Assembly (NCBI GenBank): GCA_947685225.1
Contig: CANTUV010000056.1
Span: forward strand, 136,501-200,500
DNA: 64,000 bases
Source: Garcia nutans
Taxonomy: Eukaryota > Streptophyta > Magnoliopsida > Malpighiales > Euphorbiaceae
Reading direction: 5' to 3'
Under the pieces are notes generated by a model. The model saw only the letters and a list, made by a program, of their open reading frames with translations. It was not told the DNA's origin and did not search any database. Made by a program: the position numbers and the translations under genes. This document shows positions 34,880-47,718 of this stretch, piece after piece (within the stretch, counting starts at the first letter, position 1; the number at the start of each line of letters is the position of its first letter).

Positions 34880-35665
34880 TTTAAAAAAAGTACCAAGTTA
34901 ATTCTTAATTTGTTGTTGTTATATTGTGTTATTTAATTTATTGATTTTAATTTATTAGTTTTGATTTTATTTGAATGTTTATTAAAAATTTATTAGTTTA
35001 GGAATTTGATTAGTATTTTTTAAAATTAGTTTTTATTTAATTTTTTTAAAGTTGTATTATTTAATGTGTTAATTTTAATTTATTAGTTTGATTTTATTGG
35101 ATGAATAAATTTGAATGTTTATTTAAAATTAGGAGTTTAGGTATGTGATTTGTATATTTTTAAAATTAATTTTTTTAGTTTTTTTAAGTTGTATTATTTA
35201 ATTTGTTGATTTTAATTTATTAGTTTGATTTTATTGGGTGAATAATTTGAATTTTTATTAAAAATTGAGGTTTAGATATGTTATTTGTATTTTTTTTGAA
35301 ATTAGTTTTTTTAGTTGTTTTAAGTTGTATTGTTTTAATTTGTTAATTTTAATGTATTTGTTCGATTTTATTGGGTGAATAAATTTGAATGTTTATTAAA
35401 ATGTGGGGTTTAGGTATGTTATTTGTATATTTTTTAAATTAATTTTTTTTAGTTTTTTTTAGTTGTATTGTTTAATTTGTTGATTTTAATTTAGTAGTTT
35501 AATTTTATTGGGTGAATAAATTTGAATGTTTATTAAAATGTGGGGTTTAGGTATGTGATTTGTATATTTTTAAAATTAGTTTTTTTTTAAGTTGTATTGT
35601 TTAATTTATTAATTTTAATTTAGTAGTTTAATTTTATTGGGTGGATAAATTTGAATGTTTATTAA
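34880..35665. repeat. about 137-bp tandem repeats before the hAT ORF
   Basis: The marker GTTTAGG(T/A)AT(G/T)T recurs at 34996, 35135, 35270, 35408 and 35545, giving periods of 139, 135, 138 and 137 bp. Each unit holds GATTTTATTGG(G)TGAATAA. It resembles subterminal repeats of DNA transposons. The second element has comparable repeats at about 62620-62930. Confidence 0.85.
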
Positions 35666-35717
35666 AAATTGGGTAATAATTCAGGATAATAATTTTGAAA
35701 TTCTTGAAATAGATATG

Positions 35718-38373
35718 GATAAATTTTTTATCAAGACTAAGAGAGTACGGGGTGAATCATCAAATATTTCTATCTCAAACCAGACATTAAGTAGTAAAGT
35801 AAGTGGTGGTGGAATGGAATCTAGTGGTAGAAAATGGAGTCAGGAGTTTACTTTTAAGGATATTATTGGTGATCCGACATTGCATAAATAAATTGATAAT
35901 TATGATGTTGGGATTAGGGATGATGTTAAAAAACAATATTTAGTCAAAGGACCTTCTCAACATTATGGATACAATTTTTCACAAAGAGAATTTGAAAAAA
36001 TTAAAAGGAGTTTTAGAGATGTTTGATTCTCTAAATATGAGTGGCTAGAATATAGTATATCAAAGGATGCAACCTTTTATTTTTTATGTTATCTTTTTAG
36101 CTCAAATAGAGGAGCTAAGCATGAGAATAATGTCTTCACAACTATTGGTGTCAATAACTGAAAAAAGGCATTAGAAAAATTTAATGAACATATTGGAGGG
36201 ATAAATAGTCCACACAATAATGCAAGAGTGCAATATTTTAGCTTTAAAAATCAGAGACAAAGTGTGTCTCATATATTATCTAATCTCAACCAAGAGCAAG
36301 AGGTTTTTTACTGGACTCGTTTGACTGCTATTGATGATGTTAGTCATTTTCTTCTATTACATGGATTGGCTTTTCAAGGACATGATGAGTTGGAAATATC
36401 ACTGAACAGGGGTAATTTTCTTGGACTTCTTGTTTGGTACAGTGAAAGCAATATTGATATGAGGAAAATAGTTAATTCAAATGCTCCTGAAAATAATCAA
36501 CTCACTTCTTCATATATCCAAAAGTAAATTGTGAGTGCTTGTAATTTGGAAACGACACGAGCCATTATTGAGGTTATTGAATATGACTATTACTCTTTAT
36601 TAATTGATGAGGCTCGAGATGGTTCAGTGAATAAGCAAATGGTTGTGGTATTGAGATATGTTAATAAGTTGAGACAAGTGGTTAAATAATTTATTGGAGT
36701 TGTACATGTGAGTGATACATCCGCTCTATCTTTGAAAAGTGCACTTGATGGTTTCTTTGTAAAACATGGATTATCACTAGGTAGAATTAGAGGTCAATAT
36801 TATGATGGGGCTTCTAATATGCGGGGTGAATTAAATAGGTTAAAGACCCTCATTTTAAATGAAAATTTCCAAGCAAGATATATTCATTGTTTCGCTTATC
36901 AACTTTAATTGGTGCTTGTTGCAGCAACAAAGAGTAATAGATATGTGAGTAATTTTTTTTATTATACTTCAATGATTGTGAATATAGTTGGAGCTTTATG
37001 TAAAAGGAGTGATGCTCTCCGTAAAAAATAACATAATGAAGTAGTCCAACGTTTGAAAAGTGGTGATACTCAAACTGGAAGAGGCTTGAATCAAGAAACA
37101 ACTTTAGCTCTATCTGGTGCCATGCGTTGGGGTTCACATTATAAAATAATTATTCGTCTTCTTTCTATGTGGTCTGCAGTGATAAAAGTTCTTGAAAATA
37201 TAGCAGATGATGGTGCTGAAAGAAAAAATCGAGAGATAGTTATGAGTTTAGTTGATAAAATGGAAAGTTATGAGTTTATTTTCATTACTTTTCACTTCCT
37301 TCTTTCACCATCTCATAACTTTGCCATGCGTTGAGGTTCACATTATAAAATAATTATCCGTCTTCTCTCTATATGGCATGCAGTGAAAGAAGTTCTTGAA
37401 AACATAGCAGATGATGGTGCTGAAAGAAAAAATCGAGAGACAGTTATGAGTTTGGTTGATAAAATAGAAAGTTATGAGTTTATTTTCATTACTTTTCTAG
37501 TGAAGGAAGTTTTATGAATAACAAATGATCTATCTTAAGTCTTATAAAAAAAGAATCAAAACATTGGTAATGTTGTACATTTGATTGCAACAAATAAAAG
37601 ACAGTTGCAGAACTTTAGGGAGAATGGATGGAATAAATTATTGGAAGTTGGTAATAACTTTTGTATAAATCATGGTGTGATCGTGCCTAATATGGAAGAT
37701 ATTATTCCAGGTCATCTACGTTCTAAGCTTGCTGATCTTCCTATTTCTTATTATCATCACTTTCGAGTTAAAATATTTTGTCAGGTACTCTTTTCCTTTC
37801 GTGAATCATTTTTCTAATACTCAACTATTTATTATACTATAATCTTATTTTCTTTCATTCATTACTAGGTTATTGATTTTATTGCACAAGAAATAGAGAG
37901 TTATTTTTGTGAATCAAGCACGGATTTATTTTTGTGCATTGATTGTTTTTTTCTTAGAGACTCATTCTCCAACTTCAATCTATATAGATTACTTCATTTT
38001 GCTGAACTATATCCACATGATTTCTCCAACACCGATCAAATGATACTTCAAGATCAACTTAAGACCTTCATTGCTGATGTAAAACCAGGATATTGAAGCT
38101 CTTGCTCAAAAAATGGTTGAGACAGGATACGACACTATATTTTATTTAGTATATTTGCTTATTAAGTTGGCCTTAGTCTTGCCTGTTGCAACTACTACTG
38201 TTGAGAGAGTTTTTTCAGCAAAAAACATTATCAAAACGAATTTGCACAACAAGATGAGAGATGATTTTTTTACTGACTGCTTGGTGTGTTATGTAGAGAG
38301 AGATATTTTTGTAAAAATTAAAAATGAAGCTATTATGCAGCATTTTCAAAAAATACAAACTTGTAGAATATAA
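35718..38373 (+). pseudogene. hAT transposase with TTF-type zinc finger, broken
   Basis: Start ATG at 35718 (MDKFFIKTKRVRGE). A TTF-type zinc-finger region follows at about 36010-36200 (KYEWLEYSISKDATFYFLCY, then GAKHENNVFTTIG). The core has FQGHDELE at about 36375, LLIDEARDGSVNKQM at about 36597 and GQYYDGASNMRGE at about 36795, all hallmarks of ZMYM1-like hAT proteins. The C-terminal dimerisation domain is LPVATTTVERVFSA at about 38175. Stops occur at about 35889, 36025, 36160, 36523, 36687, 36906 and later. A probable intron lies at about 37783-37869. About 200 bp (from 37119) are duplicated in tandem within the ORF. Cannot encode an active enzyme. Confidence 0.88.
37119..37526. repeat. 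204-bp tandem duplication in the transposase
   Basis: GCCATGCGTTG at 37119 and again at 37323, followed by near-identical sequence (ATAGCAGATGATGGTGCTGA in both). The copies have diverged by several bases, so this one is not recent. Confidence 0.85.
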
Positions 38374-39318
38374 TTACCACCTCGTGGGCGTAGTTAATCT
38401 AGTAGTATAAATTAAATATTGAACTATTATTATATTAAATATTTAATTTTTATTTTAAATTCGTCTGTAATTTTTTTCTTACAAATTTTGTCCCCTCCTC
38501 CATATTCTTCTGGTTCCGCCACTATTAATATTAATATTTTTACTTTATTTCTCCTTGTGCTTTGTGAGCTCCATTTTTATCTTTATATAACTTTAGATTT
38601 GGAGGCAGTCAAAGCTGATAAAAGATTTTCTGAAATAATTTAAGTATATTTAATTTAAATATATAAAAAAATTACTTAAAATGACATATTTTTTAAGATA
38701 TTAATATTTTTTTGATCTTTATTAATCTTAATTAATTTAAAATTATCGAAAATATCTTTAATCCTAAAAAATAAAAAACTATCAGCTCTTTTTTTTTTCC
38801 TCTCTTATCTTATATCTTGTCAACTTTTACTTTTTTTTCTCTCTCTTCTTCCCTAAAATTTTGTGATTCAAAACTTAATAATATTTAGATTTTTCATCAA
38901 ACTTTAATTTTATCCATCAACTCTTTCATTGCAATAGGTAAATTTTAAATTTTTTACTGCATTTAAGTGCAGTTAGCGACGGTTAGTGTTTAATGTGTTT
39001 TTTAATATTTGATATTTAATTTTAGATTTTATTATAATTTGATAATAAATATTAAGTTAAGACTAATTTATGGGTTATTTGTTGTATTTAGGTGCAGTTA
39101 GTAATAATTAGTGACAGTTAGTGTTTAATGTGTTCTTCAATATTTGTAATTTAATTTTAAATTTTGTTATAATTTGATAATAAATATTGAGTTAGGACTT
39201 ATTTATGAATTATTTACTGCATTTGGATGCATTCAGTGACAGTCAGTGACAGTTAGTGTTTAATGTATTTTTCAATATTTGCGATTTAATTATTTGCTGT
39301 ATTTATTTTTTGAACAGT

Positions 39319-39495
39319 CAATATTATAAGATTTTTGCGGCCAAATTTGATGAATTTTGTATGACCTCAGGTTTTACTTTGTGGGATTATAAAAAAGAGC
39401 ACATAAATCAATTAAAATATATTATAGTTTGTTCTTTATGGATTCATGCCAAAAATAAGAAAATGAATGATTATTATTCCTATGATGAGAAGTGA
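39319..39495 (+). pseudogene. coding-like block in the left palindrome arm
   Basis: Follows an acceptor-like TTTTTTGAACAG. Reads QYYKIFAAKFDEFCMT, then SGFTLWDYKKEHINQLKYII, and ends NDYYSYDEK with TGA at 39493. The mirror copy at about 40948-41120 (minus strand) keeps the same frame and the same stop (SDDEK*). It looks like the last exon of an unidentified protein. Function unknown. Confidence 0.45.
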
Positions 39496-40947
39496 TTTGA
39501 CTAAAAAATAATTATATATACAGTTATATATTTTACTAGTTTTTAGATATTGGATTTATATTAATGTTAATGGTGAATGTATTAAAATTTGATCCTTCGT
39601 TAAATGGTATATGTATCAGAATTTGATTTTGATATGTTTGAGTCAGTGTATAGGCAACAAAGATATTATTAACTTTCACTAATTGTGACTAATTATGACT
39701 AACTGTGCACTAACTTTGACGAACTTAATTTTTAAATGCTCAATGATCCTCCCTTAGATGATATATATACTAAAAATTAATTTTGATATGTGTTTGAATC
39801 AATTTATGTGTATGTGGAAAGTAACTAAGTAAACAGTCACTAATTATCACTAACTATGATTAACTGTAACTAACTCCGCACTAACTTTGACGAACTTTAT
39901 TATCTAAACACTCCATAATCCTTCGTTAAAATAGTATATGTATCATAATTTAATTTTGATATGTTTGAGTCAATATATAAGCAATAAAGGCATCACTAAC
40001 AGTGACTAACTATGACTAGCTGTGCACTTTAATGAATTTAATTTTTAAACACTCAATGATTCTCCCTTAGATGATATATGTATTAAGAGTTAATTTTGAC
40101 ATGTGTTTGAATCAATTTGTATGCATATGAAAAGTCACTAAGTAAATAGTCATTGAATGTCACTAACTATGACTAATTGTAACTAACTCTGCACCAACTT
40201 TGGCGAACTTTATTTCTAGATACTCCATGATCCTTCGTTAAAAGATATATGTATCAAAATTTGATTCGATATGTTCGTCGAATGATTTTGATATGATTTT
40301 GATAGTTAGTCTTGTTTACTTAGTGGCTTTTTACATATATACAAACTGATCCAAATACATATCAAAATTAACTCCTGATACATATATTATCTAAGGAAGG
40401 ATTATTGAGTGTTTAAAAATTAAGTTCGTCAAACTTTGTGTGCAGTTAGTTACAGTGAGTCACAGTTAGTGAAAGTTAGTGACGTCTTTGATGTATATAC
40501 ATTGACTCAAACATATCAAAATCAAATTTTGATATATATACCATTTAACGAAGGATTACGAAGTGTCTAAAAATAACGTTAATCGAAGTTAGTGCAGAGT
40601 TAGTTACAATTAGTGATAATTAGTGATTGTTTACTTAGTGACTTTCCACATACATATAAACTGATTCAAACACATATCAAAATTAATTTTTGGTATATAT
40701 ATCATCTAAGGGAGGATCATTGAGTGTTAAAAAATTAAGTTCATCAATGTTAGTACACAGTTAGTGAAAGTTAGTGACATTTTTATTGCCTATACACTAC
40801 TCAAACATATTAAAATCAAATTCTAATATATATACCATTTAACGAATGATCAAATTCTGATATATTCACTATTAACATTAGCATAAATTCAATATCTAAA
40901 AACTAGCAAAATACATAACTGTATATATAATTATTTTTTGGTCAAAT

Positions 40948-41120
40948 CACTTCTCATCATCGGAATAATAATCATCCATTTTCTTATTTTCGGTATGAAC
41001 CCATAAAGAACAAACTGTAATATATCTTAGTTGATCTATGTACTCTTTTTTGCAATTCCACAAAGTGAAACCTGAAGCCATACATAATTTAACATATTGA
41101 TTATTCAAAAAGTAAATACA
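40948..41120 (-). pseudogene. coding-like block in the right palindrome arm
   Basis: Mirror copy of 39319-39495: LWNCKKEYIDQLRYITVCSL ... DYYSDDEK and TGA, with no internal stop in the aligned part. Most differences from the left copy change amino acids, which argues against strong purifying selection. Confidence 0.45.
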
Positions 41121-41503
41121 TTAAACAATTAAATCACAAATATTGAATAACATATTAAACACTAACTGTGGTTGACTGTCACTAACTGCACCCAAATGCA
41201 GCAAACAATCTATAAATGAGTCCTAACTCAACATTTATTATTAAATTATAATAAAATCTAAAATTAAATCGCAAATATTGAAGAATACATTAAATATTAA
41301 TTGCCGCTAACTATCACTAACTGCACCCAAATACAGTAAATAATCCATAAATTAGTCTTAACTCAACATTTATTATCAAATTAAAATACTGAATTAATTA
41401 AAAAAATTAAAATATCAAATTAAAAAAAATATTAAGGCGTTCAGATATTAATAATATATTTTTTTCATAAAAAATAATACATATGTAAATATGTCTGGAA
41501 TAC

Positions 41504-41539
<36 letters not shown>

Positions 41540-41540
41540 G
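41504..41540. repeat. (TTA)n microsatellite
   Basis: About twelve ATT/TTA triplets in a row. On the minus strand it yields a poly-Asn shadow frame. Confidence 0.95.
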
Positions 41541-41544
41541 TGCA

Positions 41545-44500
41545 TATTTAGCTTTAAATTGAAGCAATAAAACCTGGAAAAAAGTTGAGAATTGCGTCTG
41601 ATTTTGAATAAGCACAAAATTTTGTGGCATAATTGTTGTCATAATGAAACTTGCAACATCTGTAAAGCTTAGAAGTAGTGGTTAGCTTAGACTTTATGGC
41701 AACGTTATTTATATATATAAAGAGAGAGAGCTAAAAAATGTTGATTAATAGAAAAGAAAGCAAGCAATGTCCATATATAACGTTAAAATCATTTTTTTTG
41801 TGTTTTAGACATCAATACATATATATATATATATTCTAAAATTGTTTCATGTGGTTTTGGATTTAGTATTTTTGGAGACCACATTAATTTTTTTTTCAAA
41901 GTATTTAGATAATTTTTTCAATGCTTATTGAAAATTTTTCAAATATTTACGGACAAGAATCTACCATTGTTTGAGTTACTATAATTATGTAGAGAAAATT
42001 ATATTATATGTATTTTTTTAAAATATTTCATTGTTTTACTATATTTTTAATATATTAAATATATATTAAGTGTATATCTTTAAAAATGTAGTATATTAAA
42101 AAGTTTAAAATGATTTAAAAAAATAAGAAAAATAAACATTTTCCAAAATAATTTTATTTTTTTACAATATTTTTTTTTATGAAATCTCAACTATATATAC
42201 ATCAAATTTAAATTTGATTAATTAGAGATAATTAATGGGATAGAGAGTTTGGCAGTAAGTAGTAATTTGTATGTAGCAAGCAAAACATATTCCAAATGAG
42301 GAGTAATTAATTAAAGTGGCAATGTAAATGTAATGTTTTTGAAGGTGAATATTTCGAGATGGGTCCATTTTCCATACATTGTTGCCTCAACCACATACAA
42401 TCCACTTCCTAAAGTCCTCTTTGTCAGATTGCTTCACATCTCAATGAAATAATTAATATTTCATATACAAAAAATGGTGGAAATTCCGTTAACACAAGTG
42501 CTTCAAATTTGCGTCTACTACAAGAACTTCTCCTAAACTCTACTTCTAAAGTCTAAAAAAAGTGGGATTAAACAAGACATTGATAGCTAAGCATGGTTTA
42601 ATTAGGTTTACATCATAATAGAATCCAGTGAGGTTTTTAAATTAAAGACAAATAATATTTTTCATAAATTATTTTTCTTAATTAATCAAAACAATATAAA
42701 CATATATTAAATTTAATTTTGTTTTTTTTCCTTATTTAGAAGTAAAAAAAAATCAGAAAAAAGCATTAATTTTTGTCTTTTACTAAAATGAAAATTATAA
42801 GCCAGCTGGTCTTATAATAATTATACATACATATATATATATATATATGATGGTCTAATTACTTGTAAATAATTCATTCGCATTCGCTTAATGATGAAAG
42901 TAAACCCCTCTTCAACTTTTCTCTCAACAAACATTGATGTGTATATATTTCTTGTATTTCTCCATGAGAGCCATCACTCGGTTACGGCTTCAGCAAGCAT
43001 TAATAGCAAAAAAATTACAAGGGAAGGGCCCCTTAACTCCAACCATTAACGCGTATTCCATTTTGTTGCTTTCTTCATTTAATTTATTAGTTTATTTTAA
43101 AACAATATACAAAATTCATTACTAAATGTTGTCCCCATATTTCTTTTATATCTTTTTTTGCACTAAAAATTTATATTGACCACGCCTAAAATGTGTAGCA
43201 TCCATTCAAAGCCAATGAAACTGAGAAGCTTTGAGGATTCTTCCCTAGTGTAATGTGGAGGGATAAACTTAACTGCCAAATGAAGAATGAACATATGATA
43301 TGAAGTTGTGAAGCAGTTGTGTTGTGGTTGTATTTAGAGTAATATAATTACTTGGTGGCACGCATTATGCAATATATATTGGTTTTGACTTGTGTCTGTA
43401 CCCAACTGGATTTTGCCAACTGCTACCAAATTTCTTGAAGGGGCAGACAATTGCCAGCTCCCAATTAATATATAGGCACGGCCAATGGAAACTTTGAAAA
43501 AGCAAAGCTGTATTTTTGCAATTATTATTGCTATTTGAATTTTGGATATCAATTAACATCATTATTAATATAAATATACTCTCTCTCATTTTACTAGCTA
43601 TAAGCTATATATTTGCTAATTTGTAAATCTTACGTGCACCATCCAATGTATCTGTTCAAAATATGATTATAACATAAAAACGGCCGGTATAGATATTTTT
43701 TTTATTACACAAAAACTACTATATATAAAAATTAAATTAATAAAAAATAAATAAATATCGTTTGGTCATTAATGATTCAACTTACAATTAATTAAACCAA
43801 TTGCGTAAATATTTTTATTATTCGCTTGAGTATCTGCACATATATATATATATATATATATTGGAATCAAGTTTACAAATCTTTCATAATTTGTTTCCCA
43901 TCTAACAAGATTTGAGTTTAAGAATTTCTTGAAAAAAAATTATTTATAAAATTTATATTTACTAAAAAAAGGTTCTAATTATGAATAAACTAAAATTTAA
44001 AAAAAATGAAAATATAGGAAGACATTTTCTTATATAATTGAATCATATTCTATATATGTTATTTTTTTAAAAAAAATATATTTATTAATCAAAGTGTTGT
44101 TTGTTTATTTCCTTTAATTACCTTTACCTGCAGCAAAGGGGTCCTCTATGTCGCAATCATATTATGGCAAATGTGAAAATGGGATCTAATTTTCAAAATA
44201 AATTAAGGTTTAGGTTTAGGTTCCCATACAATAGACATGGTCAAATATCTACAAGTTGTCTTGATAAAATCTAAAAAGAAATAAATGAAAAAGGATGAAT
44301 ATTGCAACCTACCAGCATATATAGATTTGGTTCTTAATAATTATAAATTTATGAGCCTCCAATAAAAAACAATTCATATATAATTTGTTATATATAAACA
44401 TCCGGCAAAGAATATTCACTTATAATTATTGATTTTTTTTTAAGAAATGGGAAATAGGGTTAGGTTGAGTGTATAGTTAACCACATCCAATTATAAGTCA

Positions 44501-44750
44501 TTGGGATTGTTTTTCCTGCTCATTCTCGTTTTATAGGTTTATTAATAAATATATTTTTTTATCTTTCAAGAGATGGATAAAAAGGTAGAATTCTTTTTTT
44601 CTTAATTAGAGTTCTCCCATTTGAACCATTAATATAAAATACTTTTAATACTTGAAATAAGCAATTTATTTCTCAATTAGCCTATTCAATCCTTAATAAA
44701 TTTATCCCGTATAAATCTAAATTAATTTGCTACATCTAAATTGTAGAATA
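41545..44750. other. intergenic, very AT-rich
   Basis: No supported gene. Contains (AT)n tracts near 41818, 42832 and 43842 and poly-T runs. The short open stretch at 42960-43060 (MRAITRLRLQQALIAKKLQG) has no neighbouring exon that I can join to it. Confidence 0.5.
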
Positions 44751-44761
44751 CTTGATAGTTA

Positions 44762-45366
44762 TGGCTGTAATAGAGCCGAGCATTGAAAAATATAAATTCG
44801 GCTATTTACAAAATAGTCAAGTTCGAACTCGAACTCGAACTCGAATCGAGTCCTAGCTTGTATCGAGCCAACTCATATATCATCTATCTAGAGCTTGAAC
44901 TTAAGCTTAATTTAAATAAAATTAACAAATCAATAAACTTATTCATCTTTTTTATATTTTCATAAAAAATATATTAAAATTAATATTTTTTATGAAAAAT
45001 AAACAATATAATTATATATTAATAAAAATAAAATAATATATTACTATAATGTTATATTTTATTATAAATTACTAATCTATTTTATATTGTATATTATTTA
45101 ATTTATTTATCATGTATATCATACGTAGTTTAATATATATAAATTAAATTATATATATTTTTAATCAATTACATTAATTGAACTAATTTACGAGCTTAAC
45201 TCGCGAGTTTTTTAAATAAGCCAGCTCACGAGCTAACGAGTCGAGTATTTCTTAGCTTGAGCTTGGTTCATTTAACAAACGAGCAATTTGAGCTCGAGTC
45301 TGGACGAGCTTTTATCGAGCCGATATCTAAGTCGAGTTCGAATAGCTTGACTTATTTACAGCCTTA
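44762..45366. mobile_element. hAT-type MITE (about 605 bp)
   Basis: Flanked by a 10-bp direct repeat TTGATAGTTA (44752-44761, 45367-45376; the true duplication is probably 8 bp within it). Ends are TGGCTGTAAT at the left and the complement of TAAGGCTGTAAAT at the right. The subterminal regions are packed with CTCGA/TCGAG motifs (TCGAACTCGAACTCGAAC, CGAGCTCGAGTC), a style known from abundant small plant hAT elements. No coding capacity. Confidence 0.8.
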
Positions 45367-45376
45367 TTGATAGTTA

Positions 45377-46566
45377 GAAAAAAAAATAAATATTTTTTTT
45401 GAGATTTAGGCATTTAATCCAAGATTTTTTTAAAAATCCATGTTTTTTTATTTTATCCAATAATGTATATATATATGAGCTTATGGTAACGGAACAATTC
45501 AATTATGGGTATGATTTAGTGTCCGTTTGCTGTGTCTATATCTTATAACAAATGCACAAGTTGTTTGTTCAACTTTTATTTTCATTTTCAATGTCAAAAT
45601 ATGTAGAGGTTAGTTGGTTGCATCAAGCTGTCATGTTTTTTCTTTCTTAATTAATATTCCTAACATATATCTAAAGTCATATTATATCTCTATTTTTCCC
45701 ATATATTTTAATCAGCGGCTCACTTTTGAAAATAATTTTAAAAAATATATATCATTATGAAATTACTATAAAAAATCTACATAATGAAAATAAAATTTAA
45801 AATAAATGAGAAACTAATACACCATATAATATCATGGCAAAAGCTTAAATCATATACAAAAGGGAGTAATTTCTTTTTTTTATTGTTCCTTCTAATTTAT
45901 GAAAAAAAAATTGTTAAAAGATGTAGGAAATTAATTTGGATTTTTAATAAAACGGCCAAAAAAAATTTACAAATTTTACTAGATTTTCAAATTTATCCAA
46001 ATTTGTGGTTATTTATAAGTTTACTATATTCGTATAGTTTATTATCGTGAGTTCATTATAAATTTATAATACTCATAATTTTTTATAAGTTTTTTATTAA
46101 TTTATTATATATTATATAAAATAATTAAAATACCCTTAAATAAACACATACAAATTTTATAAAATTTACTTTAGTAACGCACCAAATTTTTCCAAAAATT
46201 TAAGTGGAACCTGATTGGGCTAATAGGCTTAACTAATAGGGCTTTTAATAAAAATATAAAAATAATTAAAAATAATTTTAAATTTATCATATTTATAAAA
46301 TATTTATTAAAATATTAAAATTTATAAAATATTTATCAAATTAATAGATTTTTATTAGTTTATAAAGAATTTACAATGAGTTTATCATGAGTTTATAAAT
46401 TTTACACAGTTTATAATGAGTTTATTATGAGTCTATAATAAAATAACTAAAATACATTTGGTAAAAAAATAAAAAAATTTTAAAAATATGATGGAGAATA
46501 TCATTTTCATAAATAATATAAGACTGATATCTCTAATTTGGCCTATTTGGATGACAGTAACACGTG
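45377..46566. other. intergenic, AT-rich
   Basis: No gene recognised. Positions 46000-46450 repeat short phrases such as GAGTTTATTATGAG and GTTTATAA. The open frame at 45784-46050 is low in complexity and has no domain. Confidence 0.45.
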
Positions 46567-46574
46567 CTTTTTGG

Positions 46575-47182
46575 CTAGGGATGCTCAAAAAATTTGGCCC
46601 GATCTGAAATTTATTTAGGATTAGGCTTTGGGTTTGAAGGCTAGACCAGAGCTTGGGTCGGACCTCAAGTTATGTTTAAAAATTCTCTGGTAGGCCCGGC
46701 CCGAAAAATTTTAAATTTTTTCAAAGTAATCTTATTCTAAACAACTAACTAATTAAGCCCATTAGCCCAAAACTAAAATAACCCCAAACTTTATCATAAA
46801 TAAGTTAGACTTTAATTTTTTTTAAATTTAAAAAATTTAATTTTTTAATTTAAAAAAATAAAGTTTATATGAATTTTAATTTTTAAAATGGCTAGCAGCC
46901 ACTAAAAAAATTAAACTAAATTTAAAAATGATGATATAGTGCGTGGAAAAATTTAAAAAGAAAAAATTTAAGTGAAAAAATTATTAAAATTATTTTGCAA
47001 AAATTAAAATAATAATTTTTTAAAAAATTATAAATTCGTTGGCCGGTCCGTTGGCCCACCCGGCCTAGTCTGGCCTGCCCTGACAGAGTTTGAAGACTGG
47101 CCATGGGCTGGCATATGGGGCCTGAGAATTTCTCAGGTCGAGCTACAGGCTTAGCCCATACCTCAGCCGGAGAACACCCTTA
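46575..47182. mobile_element. probable hAT-type MITE
   Basis: Left end CTAGGGATGCTCAAAA, right end the complement of TAAGGGTGTTCTCCGG. The flanking octamers CTTTTTGG (46567-46574) and CTTTTTGC (47183-47190) match at 7 of 8 positions. The interior is rich in GGCCCG/GGGCC motifs (GGTAGGCCCGGCCCG, GTTGGCCCACCCGGCC). No coding capacity. Confidence 0.6.
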
Positions 47183-47470
47183 CTTTTTGCCATGCCTGTC
47201 GTGCGATCAGCATTTCATCTTTTTGGGCAATTCATCTTTTTTGGTATTCGTTGGGCTAATGGACTCCAAGGCAAGACCCATTTAAATTTAGTCTGGGCTA
47301 TTCATCCCAGCTCGTAACCCGGTTGGAGAACACCCTTACTTTTGGCCATGCCTGTCGTACAATCAGCATTTCATCTTTTTTGGGCATTTCGTCTTTTTTG
47401 GTATTCGTTGGGCTAATGGACTCCAAGGCAAGGCCCATTTAAATTAGTCAGGGCTTCAATTCTGAAACTA
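47169..47470. repeat. 156-bp tandem duplication at the MITE edge
   Basis: GGAGAACACCCTTACTTTT starts at 47169 and again at 47325. The two copies share GTATTCGTTGGGCTAATGGA and GACTCCAAGGCAAG(A/G)CCCA. The repeat spans the right end of the MITE and reaches to about 300 bp upstream of the 5' UTR intron of the translocator gene. Confidence 0.88.
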
Positions 47471-47718
47471 CAAGTCGTTTTGTTTAATTTTCTCAAGATC
47501 TTGTTTTTCAGGTTCAAATTCCACATACACAGAGAGTCCTTACCATTTACCAAACTTCATTTATTACCATTTGCAGAATCGAGTGAGTTTCCGATACTTG
47601 TTGAGAGAGACTCTTCCAGTTGTTCTTAATTTTATATTCTGCTTGCTTTGGAGCCAGTGAACTGAACAAGGATCTCTTTAAATCTCAAGCATTCACATCC
47701 AGATTCGCTGATCTCCAG

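Larger units (their letters stand above)
34311..38524 (+). mobile_element. TTF-zinc-finger hAT transposon, copy 1 (4.2 kb)
   Basis: Flanked by the 8-bp duplication TTAATATT (34303-34310, 38525-38532). The imperfect terminal inverted repeats are CAAGGGCGAAGGCAGA at the left and the complement of TAGTGGCGGAACCAGA at the right. It encodes a transposase of the TTF zinc-finger plus hAT dimerisation class (ZMYM1-like in databases). A GC-rich leader lies at about 34720-34800, followed by tandem AT-rich repeats and then the ORF. The frame is broken in many places. A second, inverted member of the family lies at 59920-63384. Confidence 0.9.
38975..41395. repeat. 2.4-kb near-continuous palindrome (foldback element)
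   Basis: Left arm about 38975-40275 and right arm about 40290-41395 are reverse complements with an almost absent loop near 40280. From the outside inwards each arm has one or more ~145-bp units around GGTGCAGTTAGTGACAGT, then a short coding-like block, then alternating ~160-bp units marked GATCCTTCGTTAAATGGTAT and CCTCCCTTAGATGATATA. The motif CACTAACTGTGACTAAC recurs throughout both arms. The left arm has one more outer unit than the right. This is the layout of foldback-type transposons, but I could not find a convincing target duplication or transposase. Confidence 0.8.

Noticed and set aside
39256..39495. Functional host gene in the palindrome arm
   Set aside because: Only one exon-sized block is present. 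The mirror copy differs mostly at amino-acid-changing positions, and no start or partner exons are found.
41448..41642. Minus-strand frame with poly-Asn
   Set aside because: Created by the (TTA)n microsatellite; no other coding features.
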